Assembly: GCF_019049255.1 (NCBI RefSeq)
Contig: NZ_JAGMUJ010000023.1
Location: 32,992-96,991 of the forward strand
DNA from: Streptomyces sp. AC558_RSS880
GTDB taxonomy: Bacteria > Actinomycetota > Actinomycetes > Streptomycetales > Streptomycetaceae
Reading direction: 5' to 3'
DNA: 64,000 nucleotides
Of this stretch, positions 50,155-59,054 are shown in pieces. Position 1 is the stretch's first letter. Every line of letters begins with the position of its first letter. Both the position numbers and the translations under genes were made by a program. Below the pieces are notes generated by a model, which was given only the letters and a program-made list of their open reading frames with translations, searched no databases and had not been told where the DNA came from.

Positions 50155-50790
50155 TCAGCAGTTCTTCTTCGGGGCGGGCGCCGCCTTGGGCGCGGCCAGC
50201 GCGGTCAGGGCCCGGTCGGCGTCCGCCTTCTTCGTCAGGGACTCGAAGCCGTCGCCGATGATCAGGTCGACCTCGGTGCCCTTGCGGGCGGGGTCGGTGC
50301 GGCGTTCGGCGTCAGCGAGCTGGGTGCCGAGCACCGGCAGCGAGGTGTCGCCGGCGGCGGCGGGCCCGAGGAACACTCCGGTGCCCTTGACCTTCTTGTC
50401 GTACTCCTTGGTCGCGTTGCCGACCTCGCCGATCCTGAAGCCGCGCTTCTTCAGCTCGTCGGCGGTCTTCTGGGCGAGTCCGCCGCGGGTCGTGGCGTTG
50501 AGGACGTTGACCGTGATGGTCCCGGGCGCGGGCAGCGCCTTCGGCGCGGTCGTGCGGCTCGCCGTGTCGGCGCAGGCCGCCTTGGTGCCGCTCGCGGAAG
50601 CGGGGTCGCCGTCGCCGGTGAACACGTCGATGAGCTGGAGCGTGCCCCAGCCGCCCACTCCGAGCACGACCGCGGAGGCGACGGACAGGACGACGAGCCT
50701 GCCGCGCCGCCGGGGCCGGCGCATCCGCGGGTACTTGTCACCCGTGATCCGGTACTGGCCGCCCATGCCGGGTGGAGTGAGCATGCTCAT
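50155..50790 (-). CDS. LytR_C domain membrane protein
   Basis: The product is 211 residues. A basic cytoplasmic N-terminus (RMRRPRRRGRLV) precedes one membrane segment (about 45-65) and an extracytoplasmic LytR_C domain (TITVNVLNATTRGGLAQKTA, LKKRGFRIGEVGNATKE, EVDLIIGDGFESL). The LytR-CpsA-Psr catalytic domain is absent. Such proteins may bind cell-wall polymers. The C-terminus ends KKNC. ATG 50790 or 50784 could be used; neither has a ribosome-binding site. Confidence 0.85.
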   Translation of the reverse strand: MSMLTPPGMGGQYRITGDKYPRMRRPRRRGRLVVLSVASAVVLGVGGWGTLQLIDVFTGDGDPASASGTKAACADTASRTTAPKALPAPGTITVNVLNATTRGGLAQKTADELKKRGFRIGEVGNATKEYDKKVKGTGVFLGPAAAGDTSLPVLGTQLADAERRTDPARKGTEVDLIIGDGFESLTKKADADRALTALAAPKAAPAPKKNC

Positions 50791-50901
50791 GAGCGCAGCG
50801 TAGTGCGCCCGGACGACAATGCATACCGGATGATCATCCGACTGTGTGCAGTGCAACCCTAAAGGGTCAAGCCGGGTCCCGAAGGGGACGTCTGCCGGGT
50901 G

Positions 50902-51198
50902 TCAGTCCAGTTCGAGGACGCGGGCGTGCAGCACCTGGCGCTGCTGGAGCGCGGCCCGTACCGCGCGGTGCAGCCCGTCCTCCAGGTACAGATCGCCCCG
51001 CCACTTCACGACGTGCGCGAAGAGGTCGCCGTAGAAGGTCGAGTCCTCGGCGAGGAGGGTCTCGAGGTCGAGCTGCTGCTTGGTCGTCACGAGCTGATCG
51101 AGGCGGACCGGGCGCGGCGCGACGTCCGCCCACTGCCGGGTGCTTTCCCGGCCGTGGTCGGGGTACGGCCGGCCGTTTCCGATGCGCTTGAAGATCAC
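50902..51198 (-). CDS. small conserved protein, VapB-annotated type with ParB-like DGxHR motif
   Basis: The product is 98 residues beginning MIFKRIGNGRPYPDHGRES, with RPVRLDQLVTTKQQLDLETL and a C-terminal LYLEDGLHRAVRAALQQRQ. Homologues next to the LytR_C gene are, as I recall, sometimes labelled VapB antitoxins, but no VapC PIN gene is adjacent. The visible features instead fit a ParB/sulfiredoxin-like fold: a DQLV-like strand and the DGxHR nucleotide-binding motif. Function is unknown. The gene lies 111 bp upstream of the LytR_C gene but in the order of a separate unit. Confidence 0.75.
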   Translation of the reverse strand: MIFKRIGNGRPYPDHGRESTRQWADVAPRPVRLDQLVTTKQQLDLETLLAEDSTFYGDLFAHVVKWRGDLYLEDGLHRAVRAALQQRQVLHARVLELD

Positions 51199-51396
51199 AC
51201 GGAAAGCCTACCGGTCAACGCGTTCCGGGCGCAGCCATGGCGACGCAGTGCGACACCGGAAAAGGCACCCGAATGCGGGGCGAAACGGAATGGTGGTCTG
51301 ATGTGACGATCGGTGGATCGGGCCGTCGGCCGCCGCTTCCGAGGCGCCCACCCGTTCTCCCGTCCTCACCGGGGAGGCCTCCGTCCGCGTCCCGGC

Positions 51397-52119
51397 TCAG
51401 CTCGCGCGCCAGTACCCCAGCGCGTGCACCCGCTGCTTCGGCACGCCCAGTTCCCTGCGCGCGAACGCCGACAGCGCGCGGGTGGTCGCGGTGTCGCAGG
51501 CGATCCACACGTACGGGTCGGTCTCGTCCTTCAGCAGGTCCGGCAGCTGGGACCGCACCTCGGTGACGAGACGCGCGCCCGCGTCGCCGCGCGGCACGCG
51601 CCGTACGTCGTGCAGGCCCGGTTCGGCGCGCAGGGGCAGCCCGTCCGTGTCGCCCTCCAGCCAGATCGTCGCCGGAGTGGTGCCGAGCGAGTCGAGGAGG
51701 GAGTTGATCGCCGGCAGGGACGCCGGGTCGCCGACGGCGACGACGTGCGACGGCTCGGGGTCCGGCCGTTCGAAGCCCGTGCCCTGCACGGTCGCCTCGA
51801 TGGTGTCGCCGGGCTTCGCCGCCCTGGCCCAGTCGCTGGCGCACCCCTCGTGCAGCGCGAACTCCAGGCCGAAGGTGCCGGCCGCCGGGTCCGGGTCGAC
51901 CAGGGTGTACGCCCGCTGGTGCGGCTTGCCCGCGTTGGTGAACCACAGCCGCACCCACATCGTCGGGTGGACGCCCGTCGCCGCCAGCATCCCGCCGTCG
52001 GTGAGACGCAGCCGCCGGTAGTCGGCGGTGACGTCCTCCGCGCCGGTCACGGTGAACGTGAAGTCCTTCGCGCGGAACAGCTTGAGGACCGCGCCCTCCC
52101 AACCCCGCCCCTGTCCCAT
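51397..52119 (-). CDS. siderophore-interacting protein (ferric-siderophore reductase)
   Basis: The product is 240 residues with an FAD-binding barrel (RLWFTNAGKPHQRAYTLVDP) and a C-terminal NAD(P)H-binding SIP domain (VVAVGDPASLPAINSLLDSL, VWIACDTATTRALSAFARRE). These proteins release iron from imported ferric siderophores in the cytoplasm. ATG 52119 has GGTGA about eight bases upstream; an in-frame GTG at 52150-52152 is the alternative. A canonical iron box 40 bp upstream, shared with the divergent operon, predicts iron repression by DmdR/IdeR. Confidence 0.9.
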   Translation of the reverse strand: MGQGRGWEGAVLKLFRAKDFTFTVTGAEDVTADYRRLRLTDGGMLAATGVHPTMWVRLWFTNAGKPHQRAYTLVDPDPAAGTFGLEFALHEGCASDWARAAKPGDTIEATVQGTGFERPDPEPSHVVAVGDPASLPAINSLLDSLGTTPATIWLEGDTDGLPLRAEPGLHDVRRVPRGDAGARLVTEVRSQLPDLLKDETDPYVWIACDTATTRALSAFARRELGVPKQRVHALGYWRAS

Positions 52120-52159
52120 CGCGTCTTCACCCTTCGCGTACGATTCCGCCACGGTTTAC

Positions 52160-52178
52160 TTAGGGGAGCCTAACCTAA
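52160..52178. promoter_or_regulatory. iron box (DmdR/IdeR operator)
   Basis: Read on the - strand, TTAGGTTAGGCTCCCCTAA matches the 19-bp actinobacterial iron-box consensus (TTAGGTTAGSCTNACCTAA) at all but one or two positions. It lies between the divergent siderophore reductase and acylase operons and should repress both when iron is plentiful. Confidence 0.88.
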
Positions 52179-52195
52179 TGGGAAATGAGGGCGCA

Positions 52196-54538
52196 GTGGG
52201 CGGCGAGATCTTCCGGGACCCCTGGGGCATCCCCCATCTGCGCGCGGAGAGCGCGAACGGGCTCGCGTACGCCCAGGGCCGGGTCACCGCCCTCGACCGG
52301 GCCTGGCAGCTCGAGGTCGAACGGCACCGCGCGCAGGGCACCTCGGCCTCGTTCCTCGGCCCCGAGGCGCTCCCCTGGGACCGTTTCGCCCGCCGCGCCC
52401 GCCTGGCCGACACGGCCCGCCGCTGCTGGACCGAACTGCAGCGGACGGACCCGGAGACGGCGGAGTGGGTACGGGCGTACGTGTCCGGCGTGAACGACGG
52501 CCTGGCAGCCGCCGGGGGCTCGGGTTCCGACCTGTCCGCCGGCGGCGGGGGCCCGGTGTCCGGGACCGGATCCGCCGCGCCCGCCGGGGACGCGGAGGAC
52601 GCGGGTTCCGGTCCGCCGGCCGCCGGCTCCGGACCTCGGGCCGACGCGTCGGCCGGCAGCACCGCCGTGAGCGCGGCCGGCTCGTCGGACCGCCCCGACG
52701 GGACCCCGGCCGGGCAGGCCGACGGCGGGGACGCGGTGTCCGGGGCCGCTCCCGAGTTCACCCGCGCGGGCCTGCGCCCCGGTCGCTGGGAGCCCTGGAC
52801 CCCGCTCGCGGTCTGGCTCTCCACCCACATCCTGTTCGCCGGCTTCCCCGCCAAGCTCTGGCGCACGCACATCACCGCCCACCTCGGCGCGGACGCCGTC
52901 GGCCTGTTCGCCTCCGACGGTCCCGGCACCGCCGGCAGCAACGGCTGGCTGGTCACCGGGGACCGCACGGTCACCGGGCACGCGGTCATCGCCGGGGACC
53001 CGCACCGCTTCATCGAGGACCCCGGCGTCTACCAGCAGATCCGCCTGTCCTGCCCGGAGTTCGACGTCGTCGGCCTCGCCGTGCCCGGCGTCCCCGGCAT
53101 CGCCCACTTCGGCCACACCGGCACGGTCGCCTGGGCCATCACCAACGCCATGGCCGACTACCAGGACCTCTACCGCGAGCGGCTGCGGCGCACCGGCGCC
53201 GGCGTGGAGGCGCTCGGCCCGGACGGGACGTGGCACCGTGCCGTCCGGCACACCGAGACCGTCGAGGTGGCGGGCGAGGAGCCGGTCGAGGTCGAGATCG
53301 TCGAGACCGACCGCGGCCCCGTCGTCATCGGCGGCCCCGAGGGCCTCGACGACGGCGTGCCCGAGCCCGGCGAACCCCCGCTCGCCGTGGCCCTGCGCTA
53401 CCCGCCCCGCGTCACCGGCGACCTCGGCTTCGGCGCCCTGCTGCCGCTGCTGCGGGCCCGCCGGGCCGCCGACGTGGACCGGGCCGTCGACCGGTGGGCC
53501 GAACCGGTCAACGTGGTCATGGCCGCCGACACCGAGGGCGGCACCCTGCACCGGGTGGCCGGCCGGGTCCCGGTCCGCTCCGAGGCCAACCGGACCCGCC
53601 TGGTGCCGGCGTGGGAGCCCGGCCACGAGTGGCGGGGCTGGCACGAGTCACCGCGCGCCGGACTGACCGACGGCGTCGCCGTGATGGCGAACCAGCGCGG
53701 CCCGGCGACCCCGCTGGGCGTCGAGTTCGCCCCGCCGCACCGCGCCGACCGCATCACCGCGCTGCTGGGCCGGCAGACCCGCTGGTCCGCCGCCGACATG
53801 TCCGCCATCCACATGGACACCCACCTCGCCTCCGCCGCCCCCCTGCTGGAGCTCCTCGCCGCCCTCGACGGCCCCGCGGAGAGCGGTCCCGCCGCCCTGA
53901 GCGCCCCCGCCGCCGCCCTGCGCGACCGCCTCCTGCGATGGGACCGCCGGATGGACGCGGACAGCGCCGACGCGGCCGTCTTCGCGGCGGTGCGGAGCGC
54001 GGTCGTACGCCGGCTCGCCGCGCAGCCCGCCTTCGCCACGGCGGCCGCACCACCCCCGTACCCCGAGGTCTTCCGCCCCTGGCTCGCCCTCGTCCCGCGC
54101 ATCGGCCACGCCCTCGAACACCTCCTCTCCGCCGAGGAACTGTTCGGCATCGACCGCCCGGCGGTGGTCCGCGCGGCCCTGGAGGAGGTGGCCGCCAGCC
54201 CGCCCGCCGGCACCTGGGGCGACACCCACCGGCTGGCCCCCTGGCGGGCGCTGCCGCCGACGACGCCGTACGACGAGCCCGGTCTCTCCGGCGACCACGA
54301 CTGCGTGCTGTGCACCTCCCCGGTGCCCGGCCTCACCGACCTCGCGGCGCGCGGCCCGGCCGCCCGCTACGTCTGGGACCTGGCCGACCGGGAGAACAGC
54401 CGCTGGGTGGTGCCGCTGGGCGCGTCCGGCGTCCCCGGCTCACCCCACCACCGCGACCAGCAGCCCCTGTGGCTCGCCGGAGACCTGGCCCCGGTCCTCA
54501 CCGACTGGGCACAGCTGAAGAAGGAGACCGATGTCTGA
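52196..54538 (+). CDS. penicillin acylase family hydrolase, iron-box controlled
   Basis: The product is an Ntn-hydrolase precursor of 780 residues. The alpha-chain begins GGEIFRDPWGIPHLRAES. The autocatalytic junction is TAGSNGWLVTG with nucleophile Ser at about residue 248, and the beta-chain continues with GHAVIAGDPH and MANQRGP. There is no signal peptide, so it works in the cytoplasm. A low-complexity insertion of about 80 residues, rich in Gly/Ser/Ala/Asp (52497-52755), interrupts the alpha-chain. Near siderophore genes such enzymes trim or exchange acyl groups. GTG 52196 follows GAGGG by four bases; ATG 52178 is the alternative. It overlaps the GNAT gene by eight bases. Confidence 0.88.
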   Translation: MGGEIFRDPWGIPHLRAESANGLAYAQGRVTALDRAWQLEVERHRAQGTSASFLGPEALPWDRFARRARLADTARRCWTELQRTDPETAEWVRAYVSGVNDGLAAAGGSGSDLSAGGGGPVSGTGSAAPAGDAEDAGSGPPAAGSGPRADASAGSTAVSAAGSSDRPDGTPAGQADGGDAVSGAAPEFTRAGLRPGRWEPWTPLAVWLSTHILFAGFPAKLWRTHITAHLGADAVGLFASDGPGTAGSNGWLVTGDRTVTGHAVIAGDPHRFIEDPGVYQQIRLSCPEFDVVGLAVPGVPGIAHFGHTGTVAWAITNAMADYQDLYRERLRRTGAGVEALGPDGTWHRAVRHTETVEVAGEEPVEVEIVETDRGPVVIGGPEGLDDGVPEPGEPPLAVALRYPPRVTGDLGFGALLPLLRARRAADVDRAVDRWAEPVNVVMAADTEGGTLHRVAGRVPVRSEANRTRLVPAWEPGHEWRGWHESPRAGLTDGVAVMANQRGPATPLGVEFAPPHRADRITALLGRQTRWSAADMSAIHMDTHLASAAPLLELLAALDGPAESGPAALSAPAAALRDRLLRWDRRMDADSADAAVFAAVRSAVVRRLAAQPAFATAAAPPPYPEVFRPWLALVPRIGHALEHLLSAEELFGIDRPAVVRAALEEVAASPPAGTWGDTHRLAPWRALPPTTPYDEPGLSGDHDCVLCTSPVPGLTDLAARGPAARYVWDLADRENSRWVVPLGASGVPGSPHHRDQQPLWLAGDLAPVLTDWAQLKKETDV

Positions 54539-55139
54539 CCCGTACGCCTCCCGCACGGCCGTCCACGAGCAGGAGGTCGACGGCTTCGGCACCGTACGCG
54601 TCCTGCCGCTGGACCCGGCCGCCGACGCGCCCCTCCTGCACCGCTGGGTGAGCGAGGAACGCGCCGTCTTCTGGGGCATGAACGGCCTCACCGTCCAGCG
54701 GGTCGCCGAGATCTACGCCCACATGGACACCCTCGACACCCACCACGCGTACCTCGTCCTCAAGGACGGCGAACCCGCCGCGCTGTTCCAGACGTACGAC
54801 CCGGAGGCCGACCGCGTCGGCGAGTGCTACCCCGTCGAACCCGGCGACATCGGCGTCCACCTGCTGCTCGCCCCCACCGGCACCGGGAGCCCGCGCCCCG
54901 GCTGGACCGCCGCCCTGGTGGGCGTCCTCACCGCGTACGCCCTGCTCGGCCTCGACCGGAAGCGCCTGGTGGTCGACCCGGACGTGGCCAACGAGAAGGC
55001 CGTCGCCCGCTTCCTCAAGCAGGGCTTCACCGCCGGCCCCGCGGTCGTCCTGCCGGAGATCGACCTCCCGGACGTGTACCTGCCCGAGAAGAAGGCACAA
55101 CTCGCCTTCCTCACCCGCGAGGTAGCCTTCGGCGGGTGA
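54531..55139 (+). CDS. GNAT acetyltransferase of siderophore (IucB/RhbD-like) type
   Basis: The product is 202 residues. It has GFGTVRVLPLDPAADAPLLH, an aromatic FWGMNGLTVQRV segment, GDIGVHLLLAPT, and a C-terminal DPDVANEKAVARFLKQGF where acetyl-CoA binds. This is the hydroxamate-siderophore acyltransferase group (N-hydroxylysine/ornithine or polyamine acylation). It overlaps the acylase upstream and the cupin gene downstream (GTGA), so the three are cotranslated. No siderophore synthetase lies nearby, so it would act on a product made elsewhere. Confidence 0.86.
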   Translation: MSDPYASRTAVHEQEVDGFGTVRVLPLDPAADAPLLHRWVSEERAVFWGMNGLTVQRVAEIYAHMDTLDTHHAYLVLKDGEPAALFQTYDPEADRVGECYPVEPGDIGVHLLLAPTGTGSPRPGWTAALVGVLTAYALLGLDRKRLVVDPDVANEKAVARFLKQGFTAGPAVVLPEIDLPDVYLPEKKAQLAFLTREVAFGG

Positions 55140-55615
55140 CCCCCGACGACCTCGTCGCCCACTACGGACTGGAGCCGATCCCCCGCGAGGGCGGCCGGTT
55201 CCGGCAGACCTGGGCCGGTCCCGCACGCCCCGACGGCCGCCCCGAGGGCACCGCCGTCGTCGCCCTGCTCACCGACGCCCCCGGCGACTTCTCCGCGATG
55301 CACCGCCTCCCCACCGACGAGATCTGGCACTTCCACCTCGGCGACCCCCTCGACCTGCTCCTCCTCGCCCCCGACGGCACCGCCCGCACCCCCGTGCTCG
55401 GCCCGGACGTCCTCGGCGGCCAACACGTCCAGCTCACCGTCCCGGCCGGCACCTGGATGGGCGCGCGGGTGGCGGCCGGTGGCGCCTGGACGCTGTTCGG
55501 CTGCACGATGGCACCCGGCTTCACCTACGAGGGCTACGAGCACGGCGACGCGGCGGAACTGACGGCGCGTCACCCCGAGTGGGCGGCGCTCATCATGGAA
55601 CTCTGCCGTCCATGA
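55136..55615 (+). CDS. cupin protein (DUF985-like)
   Basis: The product is 159 residues, a single cupin barrel with DLVAHYGLEPIPREGGRF, TDEIWHFHLGDPLDLLLL, and PAGTWMGARVAAGGAWTLFG. Two His and one Glu of the metal site are visible in EIWHFH. It is similar to DUF985/YML079w-like small cupins of unknown substrate. GTG 55136 overlaps the GNAT stop, and its own stop overlaps the SDR ATG. Confidence 0.85.
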   Translation: MTPDDLVAHYGLEPIPREGGRFRQTWAGPARPDGRPEGTAVVALLTDAPGDFSAMHRLPTDEIWHFHLGDPLDLLLLAPDGTARTPVLGPDVLGGQHVQLTVPAGTWMGARVAAGGAWTLFGCTMAPGFTYEGYEHGDAAELTARHPEWAALIMELCRP

Positions 55616-56385
55616 GCGAGCGGGGTCTGCTGCACGGCCAGGTCGCCCTGGTCACGGGCGCGGGCGGCGGCATCGGCCGGGGCATCGCACGGCGGTTCGC
55701 CGAGGAGGGCGCGGCCGTCGCGCTGCACTGCCGCACCTCGACGGAGTCCGCGCGGGAGACCGCCGACCGCATCCGCGCGTCGGGCGGCGCGGCCGTCGTC
55801 CTCCGCGCGGACCTCACCGACGAGGACGCCTGCCGCCGCGTGGTGGCCGAGGCGGCCGACCGGTTCGGCGGCCGGCTGACCGCGCTCGTCAACAACGCCG
55901 GCGTCCAGCCGGTCCGGGAACTCGCCGGAATGACGGTGGCCGAGTGGCGGACGGTCGTGGACACCGACCTCACCACCGTCTTCGCCTGCACCCAGGCGGC
56001 GGCGGAGCTCATGCGGGACCAGGACGGCGGCGGCACCGTCACCCACGTCGCCTCGGTCGAGGCCCGCAGCCCGGCGCCCGGCCACGCCCACTACGGCGCC
56101 GCCAAGGCGGCGGTGGTGACGCACGCCCGTTCGGCGGCCCAGGAGTACGGGCCGTGGGGCGTACGCGTCAACACCGTCTCGCCCGGCCTGATCGACCGGG
56201 AGGGCCTGGCCGACGCCTGGCCGGAGGGCGTACGCCGCTGGCGGCAGGCGTCCGCCGTGGGCCGGCTCGGCCGCCCGGAGGACATCGGCGACGCCTGCGT
56301 GTTCCTCGCCTCCCGGCTCGCGTCCTGGGTGACGGGCCACGACCTGGTGGTGGACGGAGGGGTCTCGGCCCGGCCGACCTGGTGA
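55612..56385 (+). CDS. short-chain dehydrogenase/reductase
   Basis: The product is 257 residues of the classical SDR fold. It has the cofactor motif TGAGGGIGRG (15-24), NNAG (LVNNAGVQPV), Ser in VASVE, and catalytic YGAAK (HAHYGAAKAA). The C-terminal DLVVDGGVSA resembles 3-oxoacyl-ACP reductases. HCRTS after the second strand favours NADPH. It is the last gene of the iron-box operon. The substrate is unknown. Confidence 0.9.
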   Translation: MSERGLLHGQVALVTGAGGGIGRGIARRFAEEGAAVALHCRTSTESARETADRIRASGGAAVVLRADLTDEDACRRVVAEAADRFGGRLTALVNNAGVQPVRELAGMTVAEWRTVVDTDLTTVFACTQAAAELMRDQDGGGTVTHVASVEARSPAPGHAHYGAAKAAVVTHARSAAQEYGPWGVRVNTVSPGLIDREGLADAWPEGVRRWRQASAVGRLGRPEDIGDACVFLASRLASWVTGHDLVVDGGVSARPTW

Positions 56386-56447
56386 GCACACCGGGCCCGC
56401 CATCCGTACGTAACCCGTAGCCGGAACGGCCGGGAGGCGGGTACGAC

Positions 56448-58340
56448 GTGGAGCGACGGCGGAACGGGGCGGCGGGCGAGGACGGACGGGGCGGAACCCC
56501 GGGCAGCCGCGGACCCCGGCGACTTCGAGGGCTGGTGCTGCTGGGCACCGTGCTGGTCCTGCTCCTCCTCGGCAGCGCGGCCCCGGCGAGCGCCCACGCC
56601 GCCCTCCGCGGCAGCGACCCCGGGGACGGAAGCGTCGTCAAGTCCGCGCCCCGCCACCTCACCCTGACCTTCACGGAGTCCGTCGGCCTGCTCGAGGACT
56701 CCTTCCGCGTCTACGGCCCCGACAACCGCCGGGTCCCCCTCGGCGAGCCGCAGCACGCGGACGGCGCCCCCGACACCGCCCGCGCGGACCTGCCCGGCGG
56801 CCTGGCCGACGGCACGTACACGGTGGCCTGGCGGGTCGTCTCCGCCGACAGCCACCCGGTCTCCGGCGCCTTCACCTTCTCCGTCGGCGAGCCCTCGCCC
56901 ACCGCACCGGCGGCACCCGCGGCGTCCGCCGAGCACCCGGTCACCAAGAGCCTCTACGACACCGGCCGCCACCTCGCCTACATCGCCGCCGCGCTGCTCA
57001 TCGGCACGGCGGCGTTCGCGGCACTGTGCCGGCCACCGGACCCGGCCCCGCTGCGGCTGCCGCTGCTCACCGGCTGGTGGACCCTGCTGACGGCCACGGC
57101 CGTCCTGCTCGTCCTGCGCGCCCCGTACGAGAACGGCACCTCACCGGCGACCGCCCTCGACCCCGCGGCGTTCACCGACACCCTCACCGGCCGCCCGGGC
57201 CTCGCCCTGCTGGCCCGCCTCGCCCTGCTGTCGGCGGCGGCGCTCCTCCTGCCGCTCGTCCGGCGCCGCTCCCCCCGGACCCGCCTGGCGGCCGGCGCGG
57301 CACTCTCCCTCGCCCTGGCACTGACCTGGGCGGCGGCCGAACACGCCTCCGCCGGCATCCAGGTCCCGCAGGCCATGACGTCGTCCGTGCTCCACCTGCT
57401 GGCGGCGGCGTGCTGGCTCGGCGGCCTGACGGCCCTGCTCCTCACCCTCCACCGGGCGAAGACCCCGCCGCCCGCCACCGTGGTCACGCGCTTCTCCCGC
57501 CTGGCCCTCGCCTCGGTGACCGTCCTCGTCGTCACCGGCGTCTACCAGTCCTGGCGCGGCCTCGGCTCCTGGTCCGCCCTCACGGAGACGTCGTACGGCC
57601 GGACCCTGACGGTCAAGCTCGCCGCGACGGTCTTCCTGCTGCTGGCGGCGGCACTGTCCCGCCGCTGGACGGCTCTCCTGGCGCGACCGGCGAGGACTCC
57701 GGCGGCGGTCGAGGAACGCGTACCGGAACTGGTGGGGGCGTCCGGAATCCCTCCGGAGCCGGAGCCGGAGTTGAGGCCGGGGCCGGAGTTGAGGCCGGTG
57801 ACCCCACCGACGGACGGACCGGACGGACCGGACGGACCGGAGGACCGCCTCCGCCGAGCCCTGCGCCGCTCCGTACTGGCCGAGGTCGTCGTGGCCGTGG
57901 TCGTCCTGCTGGTCACCACGGTGCTGACCGGCACCCTCCCCGCCCGTGCGGAGGCGGAGGCGGCCAAGGCGCCCGAGCCGCAGGTGGCCGGCCTCCCCGG
58001 GGCGGAGGCGTTCACGATCCCCTACGACGTGGGCACCCCCGGCGGACGGGGCACGGTGCAGCTCACGATGGACCCGGGCCGGGTGGGCGAGAACGGCCTC
58101 CAGGCGGTGGTCTTCGGCCCCCAGGGCGCCCTGACCTTCGTCCCCGAACTCCGCCTCTCCTTCACCCTCGCGGCGAAGAACATCGGCCCCATCGACGCGA
58201 AGCTGACCGACCGGGGCGGCTACTGGGCCACCAACGACCTCAACCTCCCCCTCGAAGGCACCTGGACGATGAAACTGACGATCCGGGTCTCCGAGGTGGA
58301 CCAGGTGAGCGGGACCCGCCAGGTGGAGATCACCCGCTGA
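56448..58340 (+). CDS. CopC-CopD copper-uptake fusion protein
   Basis: The product is 630 residues. The signal peptide (about 25-50) ends ASA before HAALRGSDPGDGSVV, so the mature protein begins with the copper-binding His of CopC. The second CopC ligand is in SADSHPVSGAFTF. Eight membrane segments of CopD follow (about 165-420). A cytoplasmic Pro/Glu linker, a further membrane segment and a C-terminal extracytoplasmic domain complete it. It imports or delivers copper. Short GPD repeats lie in the linker (DGPDGPDGPED). GTG 56448 follows GGGAGG. Confidence 0.91.
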   Translation: MERRRNGAAGEDGRGGTPGSRGPRRLRGLVLLGTVLVLLLLGSAAPASAHAALRGSDPGDGSVVKSAPRHLTLTFTESVGLLEDSFRVYGPDNRRVPLGEPQHADGAPDTARADLPGGLADGTYTVAWRVVSADSHPVSGAFTFSVGEPSPTAPAAPAASAEHPVTKSLYDTGRHLAYIAAALLIGTAAFAALCRPPDPAPLRLPLLTGWWTLLTATAVLLVLRAPYENGTSPATALDPAAFTDTLTGRPGLALLARLALLSAAALLLPLVRRRSPRTRLAAGAALSLALALTWAAAEHASAGIQVPQAMTSSVLHLLAAACWLGGLTALLLTLHRAKTPPPATVVTRFSRLALASVTVLVVTGVYQSWRGLGSWSALTETSYGRTLTVKLAATVFLLLAAALSRRWTALLARPARTPAAVEERVPELVGASGIPPEPEPELRPGPELRPVTPPTDGPDGPDGPEDRLRRALRRSVLAEVVVAVVVLLVTTVLTGTLPARAEAEAAKAPEPQVAGLPGAEAFTIPYDVGTPGGRGTVQLTMDPGRVGENGLQAVVFGPQGALTFVPELRLSFTLAAKNIGPIDAKLTDRGGYWATNDLNLPLEGTWTMKLTIRVSEVDQVSGTRQVEITR

Positions 58341-58466
58341 ACACGCGGCAGGCCGTCAACGATGCGCGACACGTAAGGATTTCGTCATCCGCCACGCTGT
58401 TCCGGACGGCCGGTCCGCCCCGTTGGATGGGAGCCGAGACAGGTGATTCCCAGGAAGGTGGGCGAC

Positions 58467-59036
58467 ATGGGGCGGGTGCGGAGCGCACTGCTCGGACCGT
58501 GGGCGGCCGGAGTGCTGGTGGTGGCGGTCGCCGGGGCCGGCTTCGGGCTGTACTGGTTCCAGCCGTGGAAGCTGTGGCAGGACGAGACGGTGCGGGAGGC
58601 GCTGCCCGAGGTCACGGCGGTCGCCTCGACACCGCCTGCCGAGGCGCCGTCCGGGGCGACGGCCACCCCGCCTCCGGCCGGACCGACGACCCTGGCGAGC
58701 GGCGAGCTGATCAGCCACGAGCACGCGACGTCCGGCACGGTGAAGTTCGTGCGGCTGGCCGACGGCAGTCATGTGGTGCGCCTGGAAGGGCTCGACACCA
58801 GCAACGGCCCCGACCTGCGCGTGTGGCTGACCGACGCACCGGTGAAGGAGGGACGCGCCGGCTGGCACGTCTTCGACGACGGCCGGTACGTCAGCCTCGG
58901 CAAGCTCAAGGGCAACAAGGGCAGCCAGAACTACACCGTCCCCGAGGACGTCGACCCGTCCCGCTACACCAGCGTCAGCATCTGGTGCGACCGCTTCGAC
59001 GTCTCCTTCGGCGCGGCGGAACTCGCCCGCGTCTGA
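58467..59036 (+). CDS. DM13-domain membrane-anchored protein
   Basis: The product is 189 residues. One N-terminal membrane segment (about 12-30) is followed by a Pro/Ala linker and a DM13 domain (about 80-189): GELISHEHATSGTVKFVRLA, LEGLDTSNGPDLRVWLTDA, and YTSVSIWCDRFDVSFGAAEL. DM13 domains are proposed to take part in redox or electron-transfer chemistry; the single Cys in WCDRF is the conserved one. ATG 58467 follows AGGAAGGTG. It is located 126 bp after the CopCD gene and may be expressed with it. Confidence 0.87.
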   Translation: MGRVRSALLGPWAAGVLVVAVAGAGFGLYWFQPWKLWQDETVREALPEVTAVASTPPAEAPSGATATPPPAGPTTLASGELISHEHATSGTVKFVRLADGSHVVRLEGLDTSNGPDLRVWLTDAPVKEGRAGWHVFDDGRYVSLGKLKGNKGSQNYTVPEDVDPSRYTSVSIWCDRFDVSFGAAELARV

Positions 59037-59054
59037 GGACGTCACGGCGACGCG

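Noticed and set aside
50902..51198. VapBC toxin-antitoxin locus
   Set aside because: No PIN-domain or other toxin gene lies next to the small protein on either strand.
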